46,273 nt of DNA from positions 1-46,273 of the IMG/VR virus record IMGVR_UViG_3300033141_002015; one strand, given 5' to 3'. The notes under the pieces were generated by a model. It ran no database searches and was not told where the DNA came from. It saw nothing but the letters and a program-made list of their open reading frames with translations. This document shows, one piece after another, positions 14,266 through 21,576 of this stretch (position 1 is its first letter; each line of letters starts with the position of its first letter). Made by a program: the position numbers and the translations under genes. The stretch comes from a virus.

Positions 14266-14789
14266 GAAACAAGAGTGCAGATTCGGGACGATTCGATCAT
14301 CTACTGACGCCGGCGGAGGAGCCGAACGTTTATATGCGTCGTCAGTATGCCGCACTTATCGATCCGGATAAAATCGAGCACCTACTCAAACCATCCGAGG
14401 AACCGGATGCGAAAGTGCGTTGGTGGGTGGCATTCCGTATCCCGCCAGAGAGGTTAGATCATCTGCTGACGCCAGAGGAGGAGCCGGATGCGAAAGTGCG
14501 TTGGTGGGTGGCGTCACGCATACCCGCGGAACGGATCGATCACCTGCCCACAGCAGACGAGGAGCCGGATGTATACGTGCGCTGGCATGTGGTGCGCCGC
14601 ATACCCGCGGAACGGATCGATCACCTGCCCACAGCAGACGAGGAGCCGGATGAATACGTGCGCTGGCTCGTTGCGGCACGCATTCCCGTTGAACGCATCG
14701 ATCATCTGCCCACATCAGACGAGGAGCCGGAGGAGGAGATACGCGATTTAGTGGCGATACTTATTCGCGGGATGGAGCAAGGGAGATGA
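14262..14789 (+). CDS. Repeat-only paralogue: six 27-residue solenoid repeats, no cap domain
   Basis: 175 residues. A short leader (MRNKSADSGRFDH) is followed directly by six repeat units, without the DUF7666-like domain found in the other five copies. Units 3 to 5 are close to the consensus (LPTADEEPDxYVRWxVxxRIPAERIDH), and two neighbouring units are nearly identical in DNA, a sign of recent 81-bp unit duplication. The ATG overlaps the small membrane-protein stop. It may rely on another paralogue for its missing domain or be a minimal binding solenoid. Confidence 0.75.
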   Translation: MRNKSADSGRFDHLLTPAEEPNVYMRRQYAALIDPDKIEHLLKPSEEPDAKVRWWVAFRIPPERLDHLLTPEEEPDAKVRWWVASRIPAERIDHLPTADEEPDVYVRWHVVRRIPAERIDHLPTADEEPDEYVRWLVAARIPVERIDHLPTSDEEPEEEIRDLVAILIRGMEQGR

Positions 14790-14790
14790 C

Positions 14791-14886
14791 ATGAACCGCG
14801 AGCGTCTATTTATAGCGTTTATCAGGATTTCGATTCTAGCGTTCTGCATCTATTATTGGTACTGGATATTCAGGCTGGTTTTCTAG
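14791..14886 (+). CDS. 31-residue membrane protein
   Basis: ATG follows GGGAGATGAC. The peptide has a basic start (MNRERL) and one long hydrophobic, Tyr/Trp-rich segment (FIAFIRISILAFCIYYWYW) ending IFRLVF. The next gene's ribosome site (GGAGGAGG) begins at its stop. No family recognised. Confidence 0.55.
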   Translation: MNRERLFIAFIRISILAFCIYYWYWIFRLVF

Positions 14887-14898
14887 GAGGAGGTGAAA

Positions 14899-15258
14899 AT
14901 GACCTGGCAATTAGTGTATTGGATTACGAGATTTGATGCTATTAATGTGTTCGCTATTGTATCTGTTGTGCTTGGTGGTATAAGTGGGCTTTTTTGTTTT
15001 ATGCACTGTTCTATTGAAGAGGAAATGCATAACTTGGGCAGGTGGTTGCGTATCCCAATAACTATATTGCTCATTGGGATACTTCTCTTTCTGTTCATTC
15101 CTTCCACCAAAGAAGCATGCGCTATCTATCTCATACCGAAAATCATCAATAACGAGCAGGTACAGCATGTGCCCGAGAAAGCTCTGCGCCTGCTCAACGC
15201 GAAATTCGATGAGTGGATAGATGAGCAGATGGGGGACGACAATGCGAAACAAGATTGA
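14899..15258 (+). CDS. Two-helix membrane protein
   Basis: 119 residues, ATG 14899 after a strong TAGGAGGAGGTGAAA. It has an aromatic N-terminus (MTWQLVYWITRFDAI) and a first membrane helix (FAIVSVVLGGISGLFCFM). After a charged cytoplasmic loop, a second helix (IPITILLIGILLFLFIP) precedes a soluble tail. The opening and two-helix spacing are common in a family of small phage membrane proteins without known function. It overlaps the following 25-codon gene. Confidence 0.7.
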   Translation: MTWQLVYWITRFDAINVFAIVSVVLGGISGLFCFMHCSIEEEMHNLGRWLRIPITILLIGILLFLFIPSTKEACAIYLIPKIINNEQVQHVPEKALRLLNAKFDEWIDEQMGDDNAKQD

Positions 15259-15319
15259 GTGGATATTCCTGATACTTGCTTCGCTCTACCTAATAGGGCG
15301 TTATGTCTTTTCCATCTGA
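15242..15319 (+). CDS. 25-residue membrane peptide
   Basis: ATG within the end of the preceding gene opens MRNKIEWIF followed by LILASLYLIGRYVFSI, one membrane helix. Only GGGGGAC stands upstream as a ribosome site. Together with 14179, 14791 and 14899 it forms a cluster of very small hydrophobic genes. Confidence 0.45.
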   Translation: MRNKIEWIFLILASLYLIGRYVFSI

Positions 15320-15332
15320 AGCGAGGTGCTAT

Positions 15333-16718
15333 ATGTTGCTTAAAAAGGCGGAAAACGAGACGGCTTTTCTATCTGCTGCGATTTACGGTTTCGCCGGCAG
15401 TGGTAAGAGTTTCACCGGCGCATGCATCGCAATCGGTTTACACCATCACATCAAATCAAAGGGGCCGGTGGTTTATATCGACACCGAGGCGGGATCGGAT
15501 TTCCTCTTGCCGCACTACCGGCACAACGGCATAGAGGTCATGCGTTCAAATAGCAGGGCGTTCCGTGACGTTCTGCCGACGATGCAAGAGGCGAAAAATG
15601 CCGGAGCGGAAATCATGGTCATCGACTCTTGCACGCATCTGTGGAAAGAACTGTGCAATGCATACGAGAAGAAATACAAGCGCACGAGCGGATTACAATT
15701 TCAGGATTGGAAGAACGTCAAGGGCGAATGGGGCGAGTTTATGACCGCCGTACTAAACGAGCCGTTACACATAATCCTGCTGGGGCGCGCGGGTTATGCA
15801 TATGACTATATCGATATTGACGGCAAGAAAACACTCATCAAAACCAATACCAAGATGCGGGCCGAGGGCGAGACGGAACATGAGCCATCTATAACGCTCG
15901 AAATGGAACAGATAACCCTCTCCGACGATGAGATAAAGGATCTGGCGCGCAAGCAGGCTAAGGGGTTTGGTACGAAAGTTACGGGGCAATTTTCCAGCTA
16001 TGTAATGTATGTGCTGAAAGACAGGGCGAATCTACTCACCGGTTCAGTGTTCAAATACCCGCCCCAGCCAGGTAAATTGATCGAGCCGAATAACCCTCCC
16101 TTCACAGACATACTTCCATTCATACAGACCATCAACGTCGGTGGCAAGCATGTGGGCGTGGATAATACCAGAACGAGCGAGGACATGTTCGTCGGTGCAG
16201 ATAATAGCTATACCGAACGGAGAAAGACGAAAACCATCATATTAGAGGAACTGAAAGCGGAATTAGATACGCATTTCGGGTCATCACAGAAGGATAGGGC
16301 AGCCAGGATCGCACTCTTAAAAAAGCATTTCGGCACAGCTTCTAGCACTAAGATTGAGGGGCTGGATATTGAACGGCTAAGGCTCGGCTACGATAAGATT
16401 TGGGTCGAGCTTAACCCGCAACGAGAGGAGGTAAAAAAGGTAAGAACCCCCGTACATGTTTCGGGGGAAAAAGACAGCGGGGGGGAGGGTACCGCCCGTT
16501 CGCGGGCCCATCACCCAGACCCTTCCCCCCCAATTAAAGAAGCAGAGGCAATCTACAATAATCACAAACATACAAAGAAGGACGTAGAGCGCGTCGCGGA
16601 TATGCTCGGATACAATCTGAATGAAGACCCGGCGAACATACGGGGCAATATGGACAATGAAGAATGGAAAGTCGCCATAGCCGGCATTATTGGGTACTAC
16701 AAGTTGAGGGAGTTATAG
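15333..16718 (+). CDS. RecA/AAA-type ATPase (phage recombination or replication)
   Basis: 461 residues. Walker A is GFAGSGKS at 19-26 and a Walker B-like IMVIDS has D98. The N-terminal 230 residues are an AAA_24/Sak4-like P-loop domain, as in phage ATP-binding proteins that act with annealases or load helicases. A conserved C-terminal segment (about 284-365, KAELDTHFGSSQKDRAARIALLKKHF...) is also found, duplicated, in the next gene. A Gly/Pro-rich linker and a final helical domain follow. ATG 15333 is chosen because GCGAGGTG precedes it. The linker DNA (16447-16531) holds stable inverted repeats. Confidence 0.75.
   Translation: MLLKKAENETAFLSAAIYGFAGSGKSFTGACIAIGLHHHIKSKGPVVYIDTEAGSDFLLPHYRHNGIEVMRSNSRAFRDVLPTMQEAKNAGAEIMVIDSCTHLWKELCNAYEKKYKRTSGLQFQDWKNVKGEWGEFMTAVLNEPLHIILLGRAGYAYDYIDIDGKKTLIKTNTKMRAEGETEHEPSITLEMEQITLSDDEIKDLARKQAKGFGTKVTGQFSSYVMYVLKDRANLLTGSVFKYPPQPGKLIEPNNPPFTDILPFIQTINVGGKHVGVDNTRTSEDMFVGADNSYTERRKTKTIILEELKAELDTHFGSSQKDRAARIALLKKHFGTASSTKIEGLDIERLRLGYDKIWVELNPQREEVKKVRTPVHVSGEKDSGGEGTARSRAHHPDPSPPIKEAEAIYNNHKHTKKDVERVADMLGYNLNEDPANIRGNMDNEEWKVAIAGIIGYYKLREL
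16182..16428 (+). repeat. 247-bp duplicated segment, donor copy in the ATPase gene
   Basis: This stretch of the ATPase gene recurs at 17469-17715 with the same length, no gaps and roughly two dozen base differences by eye (about 90% identity). Most changes are silent, so both copies appear to be kept under protein-level selection. Confidence 0.9.
16447..16531 (+). repeat. Inverted-repeat cluster inside the ATPase gene
   Basis: CCCCCG/CGGGGG (16447-16452/16462-16467) is followed by a long arm, GGGGGGGAGGGT (16479-16490) pairing with ACCCTTCCCCCCC (16519-16531, one bulge). The latter encloses GCCCG-TTCG-CGGGC (16494-16507). The encoded peptide is a low-complexity Gly/Ser/Pro linker, so the DNA or RNA structure may be what matters, or it is an inserted palindromic element that kept frame. 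Confidence 0.6.
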
Positions 16719-16721
16719 AAA

Positions 16722-17720
16722 ATGAACCTCAAAGTAGTATCAGCCAATTGGACGGGAGTGCATGAAGATGCACGCCAGGATGTTGTGTACAAGGTGGGTG
16801 AGATCACAGAGGCACCCGACTGGGATCCCGAGCCCAAATGCGGTGGCGGGCTGCACTACGCAGCGAACTCGTTGGACTACCTGCCCGAGACGCCGGAGGG
16901 CGGCCACCTGTTGGAGGTCGAGCCCGTAGGTGAGGTCGTGCGTGTCGAGGGCGAAAAATCGAAGACCAACCGCTTGCGTGTAATACGTGAGATCACGGCA
17001 GTACCTACACCTGAAGAGGAGTCGAGTGCGGCAGTGCGCTATTGGGTGGCGAAACGCATCCCCGCGGAGCGGATCGATCACATACCCACACCGGACGAGG
17101 AGCCAAATGAAGATGTGCGTTGGTGGATGGCGCAACACATCCCTGCGGAACGGATCGATCACTTACCTACGCCTGATGAGGAACCGGATGCGAAGGTGCG
17201 CTATCGGGTGGCGTCACGCATTCCCGCAAAGCATATCAATCATCTACTGACTCCATGGGAGGAGCCGGATGAAGGTGTGCGCCGTTGTGTGGCAAGGCGC
17301 ATTCCCGTTGAGCGGCTCGACCATCTATCCACACCTGCCGAAGAGCCCGCTGTGGGGGTGCGTTGGTGGGTAGCAGAACGCATATCTACAGAGCGCATCG
17401 ACCATCTACTCACCCCTGAAGAGGAACCGGATGCGGATATACGCCGAATGGTGGAGAAGCGGTTGAAGGATATGTTCGTCGGTGTAGATGGTAGCTATAC
17501 CGAACGGAGAAAGACGAAAACCATCATATTGGAGGGATTGAAAGCGGAACTAGATACGCATTTCGGGTCGTCACAGAAGGATAGGGCGGCCAGGATCGCA
17601 CTCTTAAAAAAGCATTTCGGTACGGCTTCTAGTACAAAGATAGAAGGGCTGGACATTGATCAACTAAGGCTCGGCTACGATAAGATTTGGGTCGAGCTTA
17701 ACCCCCTGAGAGAGGTATAG
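16722..17720 (+). CDS. Chimera: DUF7666-like domain, six repeats and captured ATPase C-terminal segment
   Basis: 332 residues in three parts. The DUF7666-like domain is 1 to about 95. Six 27-residue repeats (96 to about 249) end RRMVEKRLKD. Residues 250-332 (MFVGVDGSYTERRKTKTIILEGLKAELD...) are an 83-residue copy of the ATPase C-terminal segment from the gene just upstream. The junction replaces the usual KEK end of the family. The start follows GAGGGAGTTATAGAAA, 3 bases after the ATPase stop; the next paralogue has the same TATAGAAAATGAACC context, a likely recombination site. The shared segment may let it interact with ATPase partners. Confidence 0.8.
   Translation: MNLKVVSANWTGVHEDARQDVVYKVGEITEAPDWDPEPKCGGGLHYAANSLDYLPETPEGGHLLEVEPVGEVVRVEGEKSKTNRLRVIREITAVPTPEEESSAAVRYWVAKRIPAERIDHIPTPDEEPNEDVRWWMAQHIPAERIDHLPTPDEEPDAKVRYRVASRIPAKHINHLLTPWEEPDEGVRRCVARRIPVERLDHLSTPAEEPAVGVRWWVAERISTERIDHLLTPEEEPDADIRRMVEKRLKDMFVGVDGSYTERRKTKTIILEGLKAELDTHFGSSQKDRAARIALLKKHFGTASSTKIEGLDIDQLRLGYDKIWVELNPLREV
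17469..17715 (+). repeat. 247-bp duplicated segment, recipient copy
   Basis: Second copy of 16182-16428, fused in frame to the end of a repeat-protein gene. The duplication together with the paralogous repeat genes makes 16182-18317 a tandem array of homologous blocks prone to recombination. Confidence 0.9.
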
Positions 17721-17723
17721 AAA

Positions 17724-18317
17724 ATGAACCTGAAAGTCGTATCGGCCAACTGGACGGAGCCGCATCTGGATGCACGCCAGGATGTAGTCTACCGGGTAGG
17801 CGAGGTCGCCGAGTGTCCCGACTGGGATCCCGAACCCGAATGCGGCGGCGGGCTGCATTACGCAGCGACTTCGTTGGACTACCTGCCCGAGACGCCGGAG
17901 GGTGGTCACCTGCTGGAGGTCGAGCCCGTAGGTGAGGTCGTGCGCGTTGAGAACAACCAATCGAAGACCAATCGCCTACGCGTAATACGTGAGATCACGG
18001 CAGTACCCACACCCGACGAGGAGTCGAGTGCGGCAGTGCGCTGGTACGTGGCGGGATGTATCCCCGCGAAGAGGCTCGACCACCTACTCACACCCGATGA
18101 GGAGCCGGACGCGAGTGTGCGCTGGTACGTGGCGGCACGCATCCCCATAGAGAGGATCGATCACTTGCACACACCCGACGAGGAGCCGGATGCTACCGTG
18201 CGTTGGAAGGTGGCGGAACGTATACCCGCAAAGCGGATTGATCATTTGCTGACTCCAGAGGAGGAGCCGGATGAAGATGTGCGCCAAGTGATAGAAGAAC
18301 GCTTGAAGGAAAAATAA
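17724..18317 (+). CDS. DUF7666-like domain plus four 27-residue repeats
   Basis: 197 residues: cap domain (1 to about 95) with CGGGLHYAATSLDYLPETPEGGHLLEVEPVGEVVRV, then three full repeats and one shortened repeat ending IEERLKEK. The DNA of the cap domain is nearly identical over long runs to those at 13167 and 16722. It starts 3 bases after the chimera stop, preceded by GAGAGAGGTATAGAAA. Shortest capped member apart from 23951-24559. Confidence 0.75.
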   Translation: MNLKVVSANWTEPHLDARQDVVYRVGEVAECPDWDPEPECGGGLHYAATSLDYLPETPEGGHLLEVEPVGEVVRVENNQSKTNRLRVIREITAVPTPDEESSAAVRWYVAGCIPAKRLDHLLTPDEEPDASVRWYVAARIPIERIDHLHTPDEEPDATVRWKVAERIPAKRIDHLLTPEEEPDEDVRQVIEERLKEK

Positions 18318-18329
18318 ACGGGGCTGATT

Positions 18330-18617
18330 ATGCAATTCGTAAACGACGGATGGTTAAGGAAAGCGCAAGAGTACGATAAGTTTTGTCACGCTGGGGGAAG
18401 TTGTCTCATGGTATGTCTATTGTGGGCGGCAATAAAAAGAGTAGAGATATGGAATCTCTCTAGCCAATCTCGGCTCTTTATCGTAGGTGTTCTGATCCTA
18501 TCTGGAGGCGTCGCCCTTGAAATCGTACAGGCGTATCGTGGTATCGGCTTCTCCTGGCGTGATGTAGTAGCGGATTTGGCCGGTGTACTTGTAGCGTATA
18601 GAGCGATAGGAGGTTAG
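18330..18617 (+). CDS. YfiM/DUF2279-like small membrane protein
   Basis: 95 residues. DKFCHAGGSCLMVCLLW, then a second hydrophobic helix (LFIVGVLILSGGVALEIVQAYRGIG) and FSWRDVVADLAGVLVAY give the 'DKxxHxxGS ... E..q....G.SwrDvvaDlaG' pattern of YfiM-like (and distantly VanZ-like) membrane proteins. Common in phages near lysis or accessory genes; function unknown. Starts after the repeat-gene stop, before a Cys-containing protein. Confidence 0.6.
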   Translation: MQFVNDGWLRKAQEYDKFCHAGGSCLMVCLLWAAIKRVEIWNLSSQSRLFIVGVLILSGGVALEIVQAYRGIGFSWRDVVADLAGVLVAYRAIGG

Positions 18618-18619
18618 TT

Positions 18620-18877
18620 ATGTGTGACCATGTATGGCGAGAAGTACACGAGGCGACACTTATCTTGGGCGGGCACCACCGCGTTGGTTATATGTGCATA
18701 AAGTGCGGCGAGTGGATTTCGCAGAACAATGTAAAACCCGGCTCCGTCTCTGGCACCATGTCAGATGAGGTTGTTTTATACGGTCCGCACGGTGGCTGCG
18801 GCCAATGCTCCGATGGCTCTACATACAAGCGGCAGATATACAACAGGAAAACCGGTAAACTTACCATAGAGCGATAG
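18620..18877 (+). CDS. Hypothetical protein with CxxC motifs
   Basis: 85 residues, after GATAGGAGGTTAGTT. It has C2 and H3 at the start, YMCIKCGEW (CxxC) and GGCGQC (CxxC), suggesting a small zinc ribbon. No named family. Sits between two accessory genes of the early transcript. Confidence 0.65.
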   Translation: MCDHVWREVHEATLILGGHHRVGYMCIKCGEWISQNNVKPGSVSGTMSDEVVLYGPHGGCGQCSDGSTYKRQIYNRKTGKLTIER

Positions 18878-18888
18878 GGGGCGATACA

Positions 18889-19959
18889 ATGATAGACAAA
18901 CTAACATCAGAACAAGAGGCATACTTGCCGGTGTTCAGAGAGCGGTGGTTTAATATTGGTAGTTCTATAGAGCCGATGGACAGGGCGACTGCGACAGATG
19001 CCGTTAATGGATTCTATGCAACTATTGGCAAGCCGAGCCCAAATATTATATGGGCCAGTTCGCCGTTCACGGCACATATCATAGCAAATATGTTGGGTGA
19101 GGGTGAGGACTCGCTTGGGGACTCGCTTTGGGTCTCGCTTTGGGACTCGCTTTGGACCTCGCTTGGGGACTCGCTTCGGGATTCGCTTTGGGCCTCGCTT
19201 GGTGCCTCGCTTCGGGACTCGCTTTGGGTCCCTCTTGGTGACTCGTTTCGGGCCTCGCTTCGGGCCTCGCTTGGTGCCTCGCTTCGGGACTCGCTTGGGG
19301 CCTCAAAGTTGAAATATATACTTTGCTGGTTTTGGGGCCAGGCAGATGTACATTGGCTCGCCTTCTATCTGTTTTGCCACCATATAGGGGTTAAATACAA
19401 AGACGATGCATACAACAAACTACAGCTACACCGGAAATACTGCCAATCAGCAGGATGTCTATATCCATATGAAAATATAGCGATAGTCTGCGATAGGCCG
19501 TGTGAGATAAATTGGAATCATAATAAAACCATGCTACACAACGACGGCGGGATGGCCGTTAAGTTCAGGGATGGATGGGGGTTCTGGTCATTAAACGGTG
19601 TACTTGTACCGCAATGGCTCGCAGAAACAGAAGCTAATCAAATTAACCCGCGCAAATTTGCAGAAATTGAAAACGCAGAGATACGCCGTGAATTCGTGCG
19701 TAAAATCGGGGTTGAAAGGATTGCACAGCATTGCGGGGCAGAATTATTAGACACTATGGGAGACTATCAGCTGATTAGAATTGATTTAGGAGGTGAGACG
19801 GGAGCTTGGCCGTATTTAAAGATGCAAAACCCATCTATCGGTGTATGGCACCTAGAGTGTGTTGGTAGAGAGTGCCAAACCGTGCAGCAGGCAATTAATT
19901 TTAGGGCATCGAGATTAAAAACACTTCGGGGAGATTGGCAACCACAGCAGTTAACGTAG
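18889..19959 (+). CDS. DUF6745-like protein with xSLx tetrapeptide repeats
   Basis: 356 residues. Residues 74-137 are sixteen tandem tetrapeptides (DSLG, DSLW, VSLW, DSLR, ASLG and so on). The rest carries features I associate with DUF6745: MLHNDGGMAVKFRDGWGFWSLNGVLVPQWL, then ENAEIRREFVRKIG, then GRECQTVQQAINF. Known relatives also contain short Trp/Ser/Asp repeat tracts. Such tracts can form stacked beta-helix-like coils and change length by slippage. The start follows GGGGGCGATACA. Function unknown; cytosolic, no signal or membrane segment in the conserved part. Confidence 0.7.
   Translation: MIDKLTSEQEAYLPVFRERWFNIGSSIEPMDRATATDAVNGFYATIGKPSPNIIWASSPFTAHIIANMLGEGEDSLGDSLWVSLWDSLWTSLGDSLRDSLWASLGASLRDSLWVPLGDSFRASLRASLGASLRDSLGASKLKYILCWFWGQADVHWLAFYLFCHHIGVKYKDDAYNKLQLHRKYCQSAGCLYPYENIAIVCDRPCEINWNHNKTMLHNDGGMAVKFRDGWGFWSLNGVLVPQWLAETEANQINPRKFAEIENAEIRREFVRKIGVERIAQHCGAELLDTMGDYQLIRIDLGGETGAWPYLKMQNPSIGVWHLECVGRECQTVQQAINFRASRLKTLRGDWQPQQLT
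19108..19299 (+). repeat. 12-bp coding tandem repeat, 16 units
   Basis: Sixteen units of the form GACTCGCTTTGG or close variants, without interruption, within the DUF6745-like gene. The period is a multiple of three, so unit gain or loss keeps the frame and alters protein length only. Confidence 0.95.
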
Positions 19960-19968
19960 GAGGAGGAC

Positions 19969-20127
19969 ATGTTGAAGCAATTCCAGCATGGGGACGTACT
20001 TGGTATCAGGGTAGATGAATTGCCCGCTGGATGTAAGCACATACAACCACGCAACGGGCGATACATATTAGCCGACGGAGAAGTTACTGGACACGCACAC
20101 GCCATTGCCGTTGCTGATGGCATCTAA
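19969..20127 (+). CDS. Conserved phage protein, N-terminal part of a split gene
   Basis: 52 residues after TAGGAGGAGGAC. MLKQFQHGDVLGIRVDELPAG and LADGEVTGHAHAI are hallmarks of a small conserved phage protein (usually about 100 residues, GEVTGHAH... then THEEH...PPG.Y..GR). The second half continues downstream in the -1 frame (20136-20258). Here the frame stops at TAA 20125-20127. Either the gene is broken or it makes two separate pieces. Confidence 0.65.
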   Translation: MLKQFQHGDVLGIRVDELPAGCKHIQPRNGRYILADGEVTGHAHAIAVADGI

Positions 20128-20135
20128 GAACGGAG

Positions 20136-20258
20136 GTGGAGGCACCCCTTACACACGAGGAACACCATCGGCAGATTATTACCCCCGGCATATACGAAAT
20201 CGGCCGGGTTGTTGAGGTCGATCCCTTTGAGGGTGAAATCAGAAAAGTGATGGATTGA
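20136..20258 (+). pseudogene. Detached C-terminal part of the conserved phage protein
   Basis: The frame open from 20118 encodes APLTHEEHH, then TPGIYEIGRVVEVDPFEGE and a short IRKVMD end. This is the normal C-terminal half of the protein at 19969. The expected linker of about 15 residues (a 'YE.DG.LYL' strand) is missing. The cause is probably a small deletion that also shifted frame. GTG 20136 could restart translation, but GGAGG overlaps it. Confidence 0.55.
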
Positions 20259-20317
20259 TGCCCGACACCACATGGAAATCAGTCGAGTGTAGAATATGCC
20301 GAACGGGAGAAATGTGA
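20258..20317 (+). CDS. Putative 19-codon coupling peptide
   Basis: ATG overlapping the stop of the preceding fragment (TGATG) opens MPDTTWKSVECRICRTGEM, with a CxxC. Its TGA overlaps the GTG of the RuvC-like gene. It may be a leader peptide that couples translation. Little else supports it. Confidence 0.3.
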   Translation: MPDTTWKSVECRICRTGEM

Positions 20318-20787
20318 GATTGAGCGTGGTAACCATTGGTGTTGATATAGGGGGAACGACGGGAGTGGCTATAGTGCGTGGTGGTAAGCTATTGCATTCC
20401 ACCGTTCGTAAGTTGAAGGGCGCACGCCCTGAACGGCTAACACATCTGCGGGAATTCATAATAGAGAATATTAAACGCACGCGCAAAAGAGCGCAATATA
20501 AAGACGTTGATATAGATATTATCCAATACGAGAAACCGTTCAATATGAATATCAAGACACATGCCACCCTCTGCATGTACGCCGGCGTGCTCGAACAGAT
20601 AGCGGACGAATACGGTATCAAGGTACGCAGCATCGATAACAGAACGATTAAGAAGGCGATGATAGGCAGGGGGAACGCGACAAAGGCCGACATGATGAAA
20701 CACGCAGAGCGGTTAGCTGGTAAGAGGTGCGTCTGGCAAGATGAGGCGGATGCGATAGTGATAGCTTTTTACGGGAAAGGAGCGTGA
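20314..20787 (+). CDS. RuvC-like Holliday-junction resolvase
   Basis: 157 residues from GTG 20314, which has GGGAGA upstream; an in-frame ATG at 20296 has no ribosome site. An RNase H-fold nuclease is shown by D11 (IGVDIGGTTGVAI), E73 (IIQYEKP) and D143/D146 (WQDEADAIVIA), the RuvC acidic set. KTHATLCMYAGVLEQIA and the lysine-rich helix before the last motif fit phage RuvC homologues. It resolves branched DNA during replication and recombination before packaging. Adjacent genes are replication related. Confidence 0.85.
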   Translation: MRLSVVTIGVDIGGTTGVAIVRGGKLLHSTVRKLKGARPERLTHLREFIIENIKRTRKRAQYKDVDIDIIQYEKPFNMNIKTHATLCMYAGVLEQIADEYGIKVRSIDNRTIKKAMIGRGNATKADMMKHAERLAGKRCVWQDEADAIVIAFYGKGA

Positions 20788-20794
20788 TTGCGGC

Positions 20795-20968
20795 ATGAAA
20801 AGCGAAAAAAGTTGCCCATTATATGTGGCTTCCCCAGAAGACATTGATGTCAGATGCGTTGGCGAGGCGTGCCAGCTCTGGCACCTATGCAGTGGGGAAT
20901 CGCTGAGTGAAATTGCGGATGCAATCGATCAGTTGGTGGAGCAGATCATTTATCTGAGATCTGGGTGA
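20795..20968 (+). CDS. Small cysteine-rich phage protein
   Basis: 57 residues: CPLY near the N-terminus, then RCVGEACQLWHLC, a four-cysteine arrangement (C, C....C...W..C) found in short phage proteins that may bind zinc or an Fe-S cluster. The C-terminal half is an acidic helix. A weak ribosome site (GATTGCGGC). Confidence 0.6.
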   Translation: MKSEKSCPLYVASPEDIDVRCVGEACQLWHLCSGESLSEIADAIDQLVEQIIYLRSG

Positions 20969-20976
20969 GATGAAGA

Positions 20977-21558
20977 ATGAAGTACGGAACGCTATATACG
21001 ACATTCAGAATACTGAGAGAGGTTGGGGCATGCAAACCCAGGTATCGTTACTTGGCTCGGAAATTAGGCGGTGTGAAAAAGTACGGCGAAGATAAACCTA
21101 TCCCGATCTTGAAGATACTCGAAATTAATGGCTTCGATGATGCGTTATGGGCGCTTTGTATAGCCATGCCCGTCGATAAGGCAGATAAGCTACTCCGCCT
21201 TTTCAATTGTTGGTGTGTACGGAATACACCACTACCAGATGGCGGGACGGTATGGGATTTACTAGAGGATGAACGTTCCCGAAAGGCCGTCGAGGTGGCC
21301 GAGAGATATGCACACGGCAAGGCGAGCGAAGAAGACCTAGCCGCCGCTGGCGTCGCCGCCTGGGAAGCCTCCTGGCAATCCGACAGTTGCGCCGTCGGGA
21401 GTCTCGCCGAAGAAGCAGCCTGGACCACAACTTGGAATCACCCCAATGTCGCCGCCTCTAGTTTTGCCGTCATAGCCAACGGGGATGCCACCTCCTGGGA
21501 GTCCGCCGCCATTGAAGCACAAGCAAAGCAATTACGAAAGATGCTGAAGGGTTCATAA
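20977..21558 (+). CDS. Phage protein with Ala/Trp-rich degenerate repeat tail
   Basis: 193 residues. The N-terminal half (YLARKLGG...ILKILEINGFDDALWAL...LLRLFNCWCVRNTPLPDGGTVWDLLEDERSRKAVEVAERYAHG) is a conserved phage domain. The C-terminal half is rich in Ala, Trp, Glu and Ser (AAAGVAAWEASW, EEAAWTTTW), where relatives have perfect AAWxAA repeats, here degenerate. It ends in a basic helix. Likely soluble; function unknown. Confidence 0.65.
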   Translation: MKYGTLYTTFRILREVGACKPRYRYLARKLGGVKKYGEDKPIPILKILEINGFDDALWALCIAMPVDKADKLLRLFNCWCVRNTPLPDGGTVWDLLEDERSRKAVEVAERYAHGKASEEDLAAAGVAAWEASWQSDSCAVGSLAEEAAWTTTWNHPNVAASSFAVIANGDATSWESAAIEAQAKQLRKMLKGS

Positions 21559-21576
21559 GGGGGCGGGTGAGTAAAC

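Noticed and set aside
14386-14751. Long open frames on both strands across the solenoid repeats
   Set aside because: An 81-bp repeat keeps the same register in all frames, so a stop-free unit gives long shadow frames. They have no ribosome sites and odd composition (runs of Pro/Arg/Ser).
9757-18317. 81-bp repeats as a CRISPR array
   Set aside because: The units are contiguous coding repeats with no unique spacers, no dyad repeat and no cas genes.
21300-21540. Ala/Trp-rich stretch as a tandem repeat
   Set aside because: The amino-acid pattern is only loosely periodic and the DNA is not repeated, so it is described within the gene only.
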